Shown here in pieces: positions 18,659 through 26,563 of a stretch of 35,243 bases of DNA (the first letter of the stretch is position 1; every line of letters begins with the position of its first letter). The translations under genes were made by a program, and so were the position numbers. Source of the DNA: Bifidobacteriaceae bacterium (lineage in GTDB: Bacteria > Actinomycetota > Actinomycetes > Actinomycetales > WQXJ01); assembly GCA_031268215.1 (NCBI GenBank), contig JAIRXP010000012.1, positions 1-35,243 on the forward strand. Direction: 5' to 3'. Below the pieces are notes generated by a model. It was not told the origin of the DNA. It saw only the letters and a list, made by a program, of their open reading frames with translations, and did not search any database.

Positions 18659-21270
18659 TCGTCGCCACGGTGGTGATCGCCCCCAGCGACATGGTGGACA
18701 CGGCGATCGCTTGGGCCCGGCGGGGGCTGATCGCGGATTCGCTCTGGCTGCGGGCAGAGAATTTATCTGGCGTGGATTACGATTCGCCGAATGCCATCAT
18801 GGTGACTCGTTTGCGGTACGGCGCTGAGCCTCATGAAGGCCCGCTGGCTTTGCAGTTGTCTGGGCTGGAGTCACTGGATGAAGCCCGGGTCGCGGCGGTT
18901 CGTTCCGCCGGCGACACGGATGCTGGGCGGCTTGAAGAACTCGCGGATTTGTTGCGGGAATTGCTGCCGCACGACATCATCCATTGGATCGACGTGGTGG
19001 TTCCGGAGCGCCGGACGGATGAGACGGTTACGCCGTTGGCCGGCGCTTGGGTCCAATTCCGGATTGACCCTTCTGACCGGCCCGCGCCGGACCGGTCAGA
19101 CGCCGGCTGGGACTTGGGCTTGGCGGCGCCCTTGCACGTCACGCTGGCCTTGGCAGGAATATTGGGTGGCACCACCACCAAGCTGCCATGGGCCCGGCTG
19201 AACGCTTCCGGGTATCGGGTGGTGCGCGCGTTCAGCCGCTTGGTGGATGGCGGTACCGGGTTGCGCCAAGCCTCGCGTCAATTCGTGCATGAATTCTTGC
19301 CCACTACTCATGGCGCGGTGCTCCATCCGCATGCTTTCTTGGCGGCCACCGCGGCCCACCAAACCGAAGCTGTGGAGGCGGCATCGGTCTGGTTGGCTAA
19401 CCAGGAAAACTACGCCCTGGTATACGTGCCCTTACCGCCGACCCCTTTCGCGGATTCTCCGCGGGCTGGATTTGGGCAGCACATGCGGCAATGCCTGAGA
19501 TTTGTGCCGGTGGCACTGCGGTCCTTGTTCACCACTAGGCCGAATCCGGCCCGCTTGGGCAAACGGATCATGGAGGGATCCGACTTGGGCTACCACGTTG
19601 GACCCGAAACGGCCCGTTCCAGACGGTCGGCCGGGATTGTTGACTTTGGGGAGCTGGAGGCTCAGGCCATTGCTGAGTCTGGCCGGATGGCGACTGAAGC
19701 ACGCACCCGCGATGGTGGCCGTCCGCCGGCGAGGGTCTGGGACCACTTGGCTCGCGTGGCGACCGCTCTGGTGGACGGAGGGGGCGGTGCTCCGCCGAAA
19801 TGGCCGTCGCCGCAGCGTCACGGCCGGCGCCTGACTGTTCCGGCTCGGGCGGTCTCGCTTGGCACTTATACGCGGGTTTCTAGCCCAGTGCCAGAGATCG
19901 GTGCGGCGGTCAACTCGGCTGTGGCGGCGGTGGCGCTCAATGAGGCCCGCCGGCCGGGTGGCCCGCCCATCGCGGACGGTCAATCCGCCCCCCGGGCGAG
20001 ATCGGCGGTGGCGCTATTGGCTGCACAGGCCAACCAGTCTGACGCCCACCGGCTGGCGCTGCAAGTGGCTGGTCTAGGGTCGGTGGCTCCACGGCATCAG
20101 CCAACCCTGTTCGACCGGGTGGAAGGAAGATTGCTGGGCGGCATGCTCCGGGCCCGGCTGGACGCCGAACGTTGGGAGCAGAACCTGCGGACCGGCGGGC
20201 TGGGCGGCGAGGCGCCCAGTTGGAAGCACGCCAGTGCCGCTGCCCGGTGGACGTTCTGGGTGGTCACGGTCGCGTTGGCGTTGACAGCCGTGTGGGTTTG
20301 GCGCCATCCAGCGGTGGTTTTGGTGGTGACGGGCTTCACGATTGATCAAAACGGGGCTTACGCGATCCTGGCCGCGCTATTTGTGCTGCTGACGTTGGTG
20401 GTTTTGTATTGGTTGTTCCGGTGCTGGCTGTCCTTTATGGAGATGGGCCGCCGGCGCCTCGAACTGATTTCGCTGTGGCTGAGCCGTGTGGTTGACGCGC
20501 GTCGGCGGCAATCCCGGCTGGCCAACGCTGAACGGATCGCCCGTGGCTGGTTCGCCTTGTTGGCGGGTCTGTTGGCGGAAGATCCTGTGGTGCTTGAGCC
20601 GACTGTGGGCGCGGAAGCTGAACAAGCGCCAATGGCTATGAGGATCGGCCGTCCACGGTTCACCGATGATCAGATGCGTCAATGGTTGGCTCAGTCTGGT
20701 GGCGCGGCTGGCTGGCGTTTGGCTGCCCTGCAAGAGATGGCTGGTCAAGCGTCGGGCGCCGGTTCTTTTGGCGCGGTTGAGTGGTTGACCGAGGATCCTG
20801 GCCTGTCTGGTGGCCGGATTGACAGTATGCTGCGCGACCTGGGGCGGCTCCAATCGCAGTGGCGGGCCACTACCGTTGAGCGGATGTCCGCCGGGATGAT
20901 GTCTCTGATGGCGGCCAACGCCGGGTCTATCAGCGTGGTGCGGAATCCGGCGCTGGCGCCGCGGGATGCGGCGGTTGGTCCTTTCCTTGATGAGTTGACG
21001 CCCCCAGATGATGACCGGGATGACTGGCCCGATGACGAACGCCACAGTTGGGTGGTCCGGTCCGGTGATGGGTCAGATCCGGACCGTATCCAGTTAGTCC
21101 TCTCGCCCGCGCTCTGCGCTGGCCGCTTCCGGGTTCAGGTGAAGGACCCACCGGCCAGGTCGGGTCTTGGGCCGGCTGGTCCGGGCCTGGGTTTGGGTAC
21201 GGCCAGGCCCGGCGGCCCGGAGGCCGGGGATACTGGAGATGCTAGCGGTCGGCCTATTGGTATCCGTTGA
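18655..21270 (+). CDS. Large membrane protein, last gene of vWA/tubulin-like operon
   Basis: The product is 871 aa from ATG 18655, which overlaps the tubulin-like gene stop (ATGA). I do not recognise the family. The N-terminal ~500 residues are soluble. Two to three membrane segments lie near 528-592 (WTFWVVTVALALTAVWVW and YAILAALFVLLTLVVLYWLF). They are followed by a basic juxtamembrane region, another helical domain and a Gly/Pro-rich tail. The strict coupling suggests it works with the tubulin-like protein, perhaps as its membrane anchor. Its stop codon directly abuts the stop codon of the convergent CRISPR operon. Confidence 0.7.
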   Translation: MIVATVVIAPSDMVDTAIAWARRGLIADSLWLRAENLSGVDYDSPNAIMVTRLRYGAEPHEGPLALQLSGLESLDEARVAAVRSAGDTDAGRLEELADLLRELLPHDIIHWIDVVVPERRTDETVTPLAGAWVQFRIDPSDRPAPDRSDAGWDLGLAAPLHVTLALAGILGGTTTKLPWARLNASGYRVVRAFSRLVDGGTGLRQASRQFVHEFLPTTHGAVLHPHAFLAATAAHQTEAVEAASVWLANQENYALVYVPLPPTPFADSPRAGFGQHMRQCLRFVPVALRSLFTTRPNPARLGKRIMEGSDLGYHVGPETARSRRSAGIVDFGELEAQAIAESGRMATEARTRDGGRPPARVWDHLARVATALVDGGGGAPPKWPSPQRHGRRLTVPARAVSLGTYTRVSSPVPEIGAAVNSAVAAVALNEARRPGGPPIADGQSAPRARSAVALLAAQANQSDAHRLALQVAGLGSVAPRHQPTLFDRVEGRLLGGMLRARLDAERWEQNLRTGGLGGEAPSWKHASAAARWTFWVVTVALALTAVWVWRHPAVVLVVTGFTIDQNGAYAILAALFVLLTLVVLYWLFRCWLSFMEMGRRRLELISLWLSRVVDARRRQSRLANAERIARGWFALLAGLLAEDPVVLEPTVGAEAEQAPMAMRIGRPRFTDDQMRQWLAQSGGAAGWRLAALQEMAGQASGAGSFGAVEWLTEDPGLSGGRIDSMLRDLGRLQSQWRATTVERMSAGMMSLMAANAGSISVVRNPALAPRDAAVGPFLDELTPPDDDRDDWPDDERHSWVVRSGDGSDPDRIQLVLSPALCAGRFRVQVKDPPARSGLGPAGPGLGLGTARPGGPEAGDTGDASGRPIGIR

Positions 21271-23361
21271 TCAAGTGCCCAGGCCGGGATGCCGGCCACC
21301 GTGGTGCTTGCCGTGGCGCCGGCGCCGCTCATTTCTCTTCGAGCGCCCCACGGATAGCCATAGGAGGACTGCGGCGACAACCATGAGCAATGCTGGAACA
21401 GTGACTGCCCAGAGCCGCAGCGCGCCGGTGGATCCAAAGATGTCGACTATCGCACTGCCCAGGGCCCCGAAGGTGACTGCGGCGACTGCCAGGGCGAGGA
21501 TCCACTCTAGGCGCTTGTTTGTCTCATCGCGGTCCTGTTGAGCCTCTTTGCGTTCTTGGCGGTCCCGCTTGGCCGCTTGTTGTGCCGCAGCGGAGGACAT
21601 CTTGTACAGATAGCTGAGCTGGTCCGTCAGTTCGGCGTTGTTCGCTTCTATGCCCAAGGCTTGGCGCATCATGGTGAACATTTCGACGCCTTGTTCTTGG
21701 GTCGTAACTTCCGACAACATGATCTGGTTTTGAACCCGGGCGTTCTGTTGCTGCAGTTTGGCGATGTCTGTCGCTGGGTCCGCGTCCCGCTTGTCTGGGT
21801 TGTACGCGCTGGACAGCCGGCTGGCTTGGGCAGACATGGACAGGACCGAAGCTCTTTGTGCCAGCGCCATGACTACCATTTCCAGGTACATGTTGCTGAA
21901 TGGGCTGACCACTGTGGGGTTTGTGTCTTCCCAGCTCTCGCTGGTCAGGCAGACGAAGGAATGCGGCGTGATTCCATACAGAGTGCCGGCGCCGATCCAG
22001 CGGTCGTAGATGCTCCGCTGAAGGATTCTCTGCCGGGAGGTGCGGCTAGTACAACTCGCGCTACCAACGTCAATGAAGGAGAACGCGTACAAACGTTCCG
22101 CTACTGGGTCGTTGGCTGGTTCGGATGAAAACACAGCATAAGTGCCCTGCTCCGGGGCTGGGCCGGGAACCCACTGCGAGCATTCCTGGGAGAAAGCGTC
22201 TGACCGGTACAGGCAGCAGACGAACATTCTGTCGTCCACGACGGGCCGGACCAGGAAGTACTGTTGGCCGTTGCCTTGCTTGACGGCTTCGCGTAGGTGA
22301 GCCGCGCGCGATGTTGCTGTCCTCTCGCTCCACTGGGAGAGAAGCCCTTTGATTGGCTCCATCAGGTGGCTGAAGGACAGCTTATTGTCGCCCCACCAAT
22401 CGTCGGCCTCGGCACCCGCGGCTATGTCGGTGTCGGGATCCGCACCGGTGCTGGCATCCGCGTCGGCATCCTCAGCGACAACCTCGTCTTCGGCGTCAAC
22501 GTCTTGGGCGTCAGCGTCTTCGGCAACGGCATCCAAGGCGACCACCTCCGCGTCCGCGGTACCGGCATCACCGGCGGGAGCGTGATCGGGCACGTCATAG
22601 ACGAAGTCCGCGACCCAGCCGTCTTCTTGGCCGTCCTGGCCGTCTTGCGGGGCGACGTTCTTCGTAAAGCCGGGCAGGCCACGAATCGAGATGTAGTCCG
22701 CTGTCACGGGATGAGTTCCCGAAGGCTTGCCGCTGAGGAACGGGAAGCAGACTCTGCGCCCGTACTCGTTGATCCGCTCTATGTCCGCCAGTGAGTGATC
22801 AGGGCCGTAGTATTCGGTTTCCAAGACCAGCAGCGAAACGTTGGTGCTGTATGTGACAAGCCGGACTCGGACCAAGTCCAGCTCATACTTGTAATCGCCG
22901 TGTCGGATGACGTACTGGGAATTCCAAGCCCGGAGATCCTTGCCATCCGGCTGCAGTTCAAAGTGCCGCACCAGGCGCGGTGTCCGCTTACCGGCGGAGC
23001 CATCGCGGGAATTCAGATGGTAACCGAACACCATGTCTCGTGCCGGTTTAGTGAAATACTGGAAAGCGTTGTACTGCTGGATGATCGCTTCCTCGGCAGA
23101 TGGCCCCTGGCTACCCGATGAAGGGTTGCCGGTCAGGATGGGGGGCTGGTCTTCCTGCGTCCAAGAAAGGACCTTCCAGTGTTCCCTGTCCAGGGCGATG
23201 CGGCCGGCTGGCAAGTGGAGTTTCCAGCGGCAGAAACGCGCGGGTTCAGGCAGGCCGTCGGGGTCCTCAGTCGGTATCTCCGCGATGAACGGCAAGATGA
23301 ACGTGTGCAGGCTCCAAGGGTGCTCTGGCCGTGGGGTGGCCGGGCCGCCGCCGGCGGTCAT
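21271..23361 (-). CDS. Type III-B-associated membrane effector, CorA-like architecture
   Basis: The product is 696 aa and the last gene of the cmr operon (ATGA overlap with cmr6). The N-terminal ~260 residues are an alpha/beta soluble domain. Residues ~262-322 are an extremely acidic Ala/Asp linker. A second soluble region follows, then a helical, probably coiled-coil stretch ending in Lys/Arg/Glu/Gln-rich sequence. Two membrane helices (about 620-642 and 649-671) lie at the C-terminus before a His/Arg-rich tail. A long cytoplasmic part with two C-terminal helices is the CorA layout, and CorA-like proteins are known effectors in III-B loci. I do not see the Gly-Met-Asn motif of true Mg2+ channels. 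In the Bacteroides fragilis III-B system a CorA protein is activated by SAM-AMP made by Cas10; the same role here is inferred. It could instead be another type of membrane effector. Confidence 0.6.
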   Translation of the reverse strand: MTAGGGPATPRPEHPWSLHTFILPFIAEIPTEDPDGLPEPARFCRWKLHLPAGRIALDREHWKVLSWTQEDQPPILTGNPSSGSQGPSAEEAIIQQYNAFQYFTKPARDMVFGYHLNSRDGSAGKRTPRLVRHFELQPDGKDLRAWNSQYVIRHGDYKYELDLVRVRLVTYSTNVSLLVLETEYYGPDHSLADIERINEYGRRVCFPFLSGKPSGTHPVTADYISIRGLPGFTKNVAPQDGQDGQEDGWVADFVYDVPDHAPAGDAGTADAEVVALDAVAEDADAQDVDAEDEVVAEDADADASTGADPDTDIAAGAEADDWWGDNKLSFSHLMEPIKGLLSQWSERTATSRAAHLREAVKQGNGQQYFLVRPVVDDRMFVCCLYRSDAFSQECSQWVPGPAPEQGTYAVFSSEPANDPVAERLYAFSFIDVGSASCTSRTSRQRILQRSIYDRWIGAGTLYGITPHSFVCLTSESWEDTNPTVVSPFSNMYLEMVVMALAQRASVLSMSAQASRLSSAYNPDKRDADPATDIAKLQQQNARVQNQIMLSEVTTQEQGVEMFTMMRQALGIEANNAELTDQLSYLYKMSSAAAQQAAKRDRQERKEAQQDRDETNKRLEWILALAVAAVTFGALGSAIVDIFGSTGALRLWAVTVPALLMVVAAVLLWLSVGRSKRNERRRRHGKHHGGRHPGLGT

Positions 23362-24212
23362 GCGACGCTCGATTCGAGGAGGGCAAGCCGTGTGACTGGT
23401 GTCTCTGGATCGTCGAAGACGCCAAAGCCGACGTTGGTCTTGGCGCCAATCCCCAGATCAGTGATGATGCGTTTGAAAGCGCCAAGCAGCACGTCTCGTG
23501 TCAGGCCGCCGATTCTTTCTGGCAAGAAGAAGCGGAAGGCGAAGACAACGCCGGGTATGACCTTTAGCTGATAGACGGGGTTAGGTTCCATGAGACCCTC
23601 ATATCTCTCTTTGTGTGGGTGGGGCGTGATAGTGTCCATGCCCAGAAGCCGGCCCTGCTGTTCTTGCTCCTGGGATGGCCGGACTGGCCAGGCGTCAAGG
23701 AAGACACATTTGTGTCCCGTGAATATTTCCCTCGCCAGTTCCTTTACTGCTGTGATCTGTTTGCCGGGCTCCGCCTGGCCAAGGCTCTCGCCCAGTACTT
23801 CCGCGACGTAATCAGGATGCTTATCAAAGCGCTGACTAAGAGCGCCTTTGACGGTACTTCCCGGAATGACTGGCAGTCCGGTGGTGTAGTCGAAGTAGAA
23901 GCCCAGCTTGATGGCGCCGGCCGCTGGGATGTCATGGGGGTAGCCAGTGCCGATCAGCAACCCGGGGTAGCGGGTCTCTAGCTGGAACCATTGATACTGG
24001 GGTGTGGTGAACGGAAGGTCCTCGGAGCTATCCTGGTAAGTCTGCTTGACCAGCAAGTCATTGCGGGCACTGGTCTGCTCCTTGGCTAGGTCGCTTCCCG
24101 GCCGTAGGTCCAGCCGTCCCACTGTTGGGTCAGGAGGGGTTCGCTGCCCAAGAGCGGGCGGCAGACCCTCGAAATAGTGCTTGTAGAAGAACAAGCCATT
24201 GTTGAGCGTCAT
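23358..24212 (-). CDS. cmr6: Cmr6, type III-B RAMP subunit
   Basis: The product is 284 aa. It is a RAMP (RRM-fold) subunit near the 3' crRNA end of the Cmr complex. The motif VIPGSTVKGALSQRF (residues 115-129) is the typical RAMP 'GSS/T-hKGhhR' element. The C-terminus has the glycine-rich loop LGIGAKTNVGFG. The start ATG overlaps the cmr5 stop (ATGA), and the end overlaps the CorA-like gene by 4 bp. Confidence 0.85.
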   Translation of the reverse strand: MTLNNGLFFYKHYFEGLPPALGQRTPPDPTVGRLDLRPGSDLAKEQTSARNDLLVKQTYQDSSEDLPFTTPQYQWFQLETRYPGLLIGTGYPHDIPAAGAIKLGFYFDYTTGLPVIPGSTVKGALSQRFDKHPDYVAEVLGESLGQAEPGKQITAVKELAREIFTGHKCVFLDAWPVRPSQEQEQQGRLLGMDTITPHPHKERYEGLMEPNPVYQLKVIPGVVFAFRFFLPERIGGLTRDVLLGAFKRIITDLGIGAKTNVGFGVFDDPETPVTRLALLESSVA

Positions 24213-24616
24213 GTGGGCGGCCTTGAATCCCTGATCGTGTACAGGTTCATTGCCAGCTTGATGGCGACCGTAGCGTTGATGATCTCCTGTTCCAGATTTC
24301 GGCGTCTGGCGGGGTCGCCGGAAACATTGGACAACAGTGTGGCGAGATCAGTATTCTGGCCGTTCTGCGGCCTCTTGATCAATTTGCAGATCGCCGCCAA
24401 GAGGAGCGGGCGTTCAACAGAACTCTTGTCCTCCTTGTTCGAGAACAAGGCGATCGCGGCGTAGGGGCTGCCCAACGTCATGGCGGCGCCGAAGGCGGAG
24501 ACCTGTCCCTTCCAGGCCTTTTGCACTTCCCCGTCCTTCGCGATCCCAACCTCGCGCAAGGCCCGCTTGGCCTTGGGGATGAGCGCATCTATTCGCGCCC
24601 TATCAGTCGGATACAT
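24209..24616 (-). CDS. cmr5: Cmr5, small helical type III-B subunit
   Basis: The product is 135 aa from ATG 24616, which has AAAGGTGA eight bases upstream. GTG 24628 would add four residues. It is entirely helical, with no catalytic motif, as expected for Cmr5, which lines the Cmr filament as the small subunit. The position between cmr4 and cmr6 and the length fit the family. It overlaps the cmr4 end by 14 bp. Confidence 0.8.
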   Translation of the reverse strand: MYPTDRARIDALIPKAKRALREVGIAKDGEVQKAWKGQVSAFGAAMTLGSPYAAIALFSNKEDKSSVERPLLLAAICKLIKRPQNGQNTDLATLLSNVSGDPARRRNLEQEIINATVAIKLAMNLYTIRDSRPPT

Positions 24617-25421
24617 GTCCCGCTTCACCTTTCTTCTGGGGTAGTGAGACGACCTTCACGTGCGTGTACCCGTACCCGACTGTGGCGTTGCCGCCAAACT
24701 GGACGGGCGTGTGGTCGAATTTGAGTTCAAGCTGGTCCGTGGGTGAGATGACCACCGTGTAGAAGATGCTCTTGTGCGGCACCAGCTGTTCGTACCAGAG
24801 GTTGACGCTCTGGCCATTCTCCAAGCAGTTGCGGGCGATCACCGGCAAAGGGTAGGGGTCCAGCGTCTCGGCGAGGGCATACGGCTGACCCACCAGGGCC
24901 GTCAGCGCCTGATTGGTGGACCTGTCGATTCCCGTTTCCTTGGCGGCGTCTTCCCCCTCGACGAAGAGCGCCCTGCCCCCCTGGCCCGCCGTCACGAATG
25001 GTTCGTCTGCGAACTGGGGGTCCCCAACTTCCCACTGCTCAAAGCCCAGGGCGCGCAAGAATCCAACATAGTGGCGCAGTCCATCCAATCCTGCGGCCAG
25101 GACATACGCTTTGGAAGCATCAGCGGAGGAGATTAACCGCAGCGGTCTGGCCAGGCAGAAGGCATCGAAGAACTTGTGTGTTCCCTGGGAAGTTCCGCGG
25201 TCGTTGCCGCTGTCGCGCCCAAAGATCCTCTCGATGGAGTCAGTTTCAAGGATGTCGCTGAAATGGGCCCGCAAGGCGCCCTTTACTCCGCTTGAGTGGA
25301 TGACCGGCACGTCCAACACCGTGTCCTTCTGGACATCGTTATCCACGGCGGAGTAGCTCACTTCCCCGCCGCCAACGTGCATGTTGGTCAGACATTCGAT
25401 CTTGAGTAAATGTGGGGTCAC
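24603..25421 (-). CDS. cmr4: Cmr4, backbone subunit and target-RNA nuclease
   Basis: The product is 272 aa from GTG 25421, which overlaps the cmr3 stop (GTGA). The longer open frame upstream is antisense shadow. Cmr4 forms the repeating backbone on the crRNA and cuts target RNA at regular intervals. The N-terminus LTNMHVGGGE and the RAMP element VPVIHSSGVKGALRAHF are clear. The Asp residues in VDNDVQ (27 or 29) are candidates for the catalytic Asp. A glycine-rich element (GGNATVGYG) lies near the C-terminus. Confidence 0.88.
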   Translation of the reverse strand: MTPHLLKIECLTNMHVGGGEVSYSAVDNDVQKDTVLDVPVIHSSGVKGALRAHFSDILETDSIERIFGRDSGNDRGTSQGTHKFFDAFCLARPLRLISSADASKAYVLAAGLDGLRHYVGFLRALGFEQWEVGDPQFADEPFVTAGQGGRALFVEGEDAAKETGIDRSTNQALTALVGQPYALAETLDPYPLPVIARNCLENGQSVNLWYEQLVPHKSIFYTVVISPTDQLELKFDHTPVQFGGNATVGYGYTHVKVVSLPQKKGEAGHVSD

Positions 25422-26563
25422 GTTTCTGGTCCTTCCTTGACTACAACGTGGTTGAAGCCAGCTATCTTGGCGGAGCGTTCCGTGGCCAACAACTTGTGGA
25501 ACGCTTGTGGGTTGTTGATGAGGAACACCGTGCCAGCGCTCATTAAGTGGAGCAACTGCTGTCCCCTGCGGAAGCGCTGGCTTTGGCTGCCCTCGCCGTA
25601 CTGAGTCGAGAAGCCGCGCAGCGGCCGGGTCTTGGTGATCGTGAAGGAGCAGCATTCTGCCAAGCGGGCGGGGTCAAGGTACACATCGGATAGTGCGTAA
25701 CCCAAGACATGGCCAGGCGGAATGTCGCGCTCGGCGCCCAGAACGGCATCGGCAACCAAAGTGCTGGAAGCCGCGAGAGCCTCCGTAGCTTCGCGTTCCT
25801 CGATTACCTTGACGGCGAACCCTCGCCGGCCTTGGCCCAAGTACGCGATGGAGGGTTCAGGCGTGAACCGGTTGTCCAGCTCGGCGAAGAACGCGAAGCT
25901 GAGGCCCTTACGCAGCTCTTTCAGCAGGCGTCTCCGGAGCAATTTGTCAGGGTCGTCTGGGTCAGGGGCCGGACCGGCGCTGGCACGCTGGCTGGAGTGT
26001 TCAAACCGGACAATGCTCCGCGCCAGCGGTTCGGTCTGGGCGGCGGTGCTGGACTCTGGTTCGGTCTTTTCGACCACTCGGCTGGTCAGATTGAGCCAGC
26101 CCTCGGCAAGACCCGACTTGGGGTTCAGACCCTCGGGCAGAACCCGGTAGCGGGTACCGGAGCCGTCCGTTACCTGGGTGGGGTTCTTGGACCAGCCACA
26201 AGGACTGTAATTCAGCTCATCCGCGCGGTGGTCAAAGGGGACTGGCACCAACCACTCGTTGCTGTCATTCACCAGGTACAGCGGGGAGATGGACTCGATC
26301 CAGCCAAAGCTCTGGCCGTGGACGCCCAGATTGAAGCTGTCTGGACCAATCGCTTCGTCATCGCGCTGAAATCCGCCCGTTCCGTTGCCCTTTTTCCGGT
26401 TGCCTAGGTAGCGCAGGGTCCCGAAAAGTGTGGTCTGCGTGGGCCAATCCAATGACCTAATGAAATAGCTGTTGCCGGTCTCGTTCACGCCGGCATAATG
26501 GAACGTCCGTTCGCCGCCAAAGAAATATGGCTCAAGGGGTGTCAGTTTGATCAGGCTAGTCAT
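25418..26563 (-). CDS. cmr3: Cmr3, type III-B RAMP subunit (crRNA tag binding)
   Basis: The product is 381 aa from ATG 26563, which overlaps the cas10 stop by 8 bp (ATGACTAG). The ~73 residues that the open frame adds upstream belong to antisense sequence within cas10. The N-terminus LTPLEPYFFGGERTF is typical of Cmr3. The C-terminus has the RAMP-type stretch GFSTQYGEGSQSQRFRRG. Cmr3 sits next to Cas10 and holds the 5' tag of the crRNA. Confidence 0.85.
   Translation of the reverse strand: MTSLIKLTPLEPYFFGGERTFHYAGVNETGNSYFIRSLDWPTQTTLFGTLRYLGNRKKGNGTGGFQRDDEAIGPDSFNLGVHGQSFGWIESISPLYLVNDSNEWLVPVPFDHRADELNYSPCGWSKNPTQVTDGSGTRYRVLPEGLNPKSGLAEGWLNLTSRVVEKTEPESSTAAQTEPLARSIVRFEHSSQRASAGPAPDPDDPDKLLRRRLLKELRKGLSFAFFAELDNRFTPEPSIAYLGQGRRGFAVKVIEEREATEALAASSTLVADAVLGAERDIPPGHVLGYALSDVYLDPARLAECCSFTITKTRPLRGFSTQYGEGSQSQRFRRGQQLLHLMSAGTVFLINNPQAFHKLLATERSAKIAGFNHVVVKEGPET

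Noticed and set aside
22297..22794. 165-aa plus-strand frame
   Set aside because: It is antisense to the CorA-like gene, produced by its acidic linker composition.
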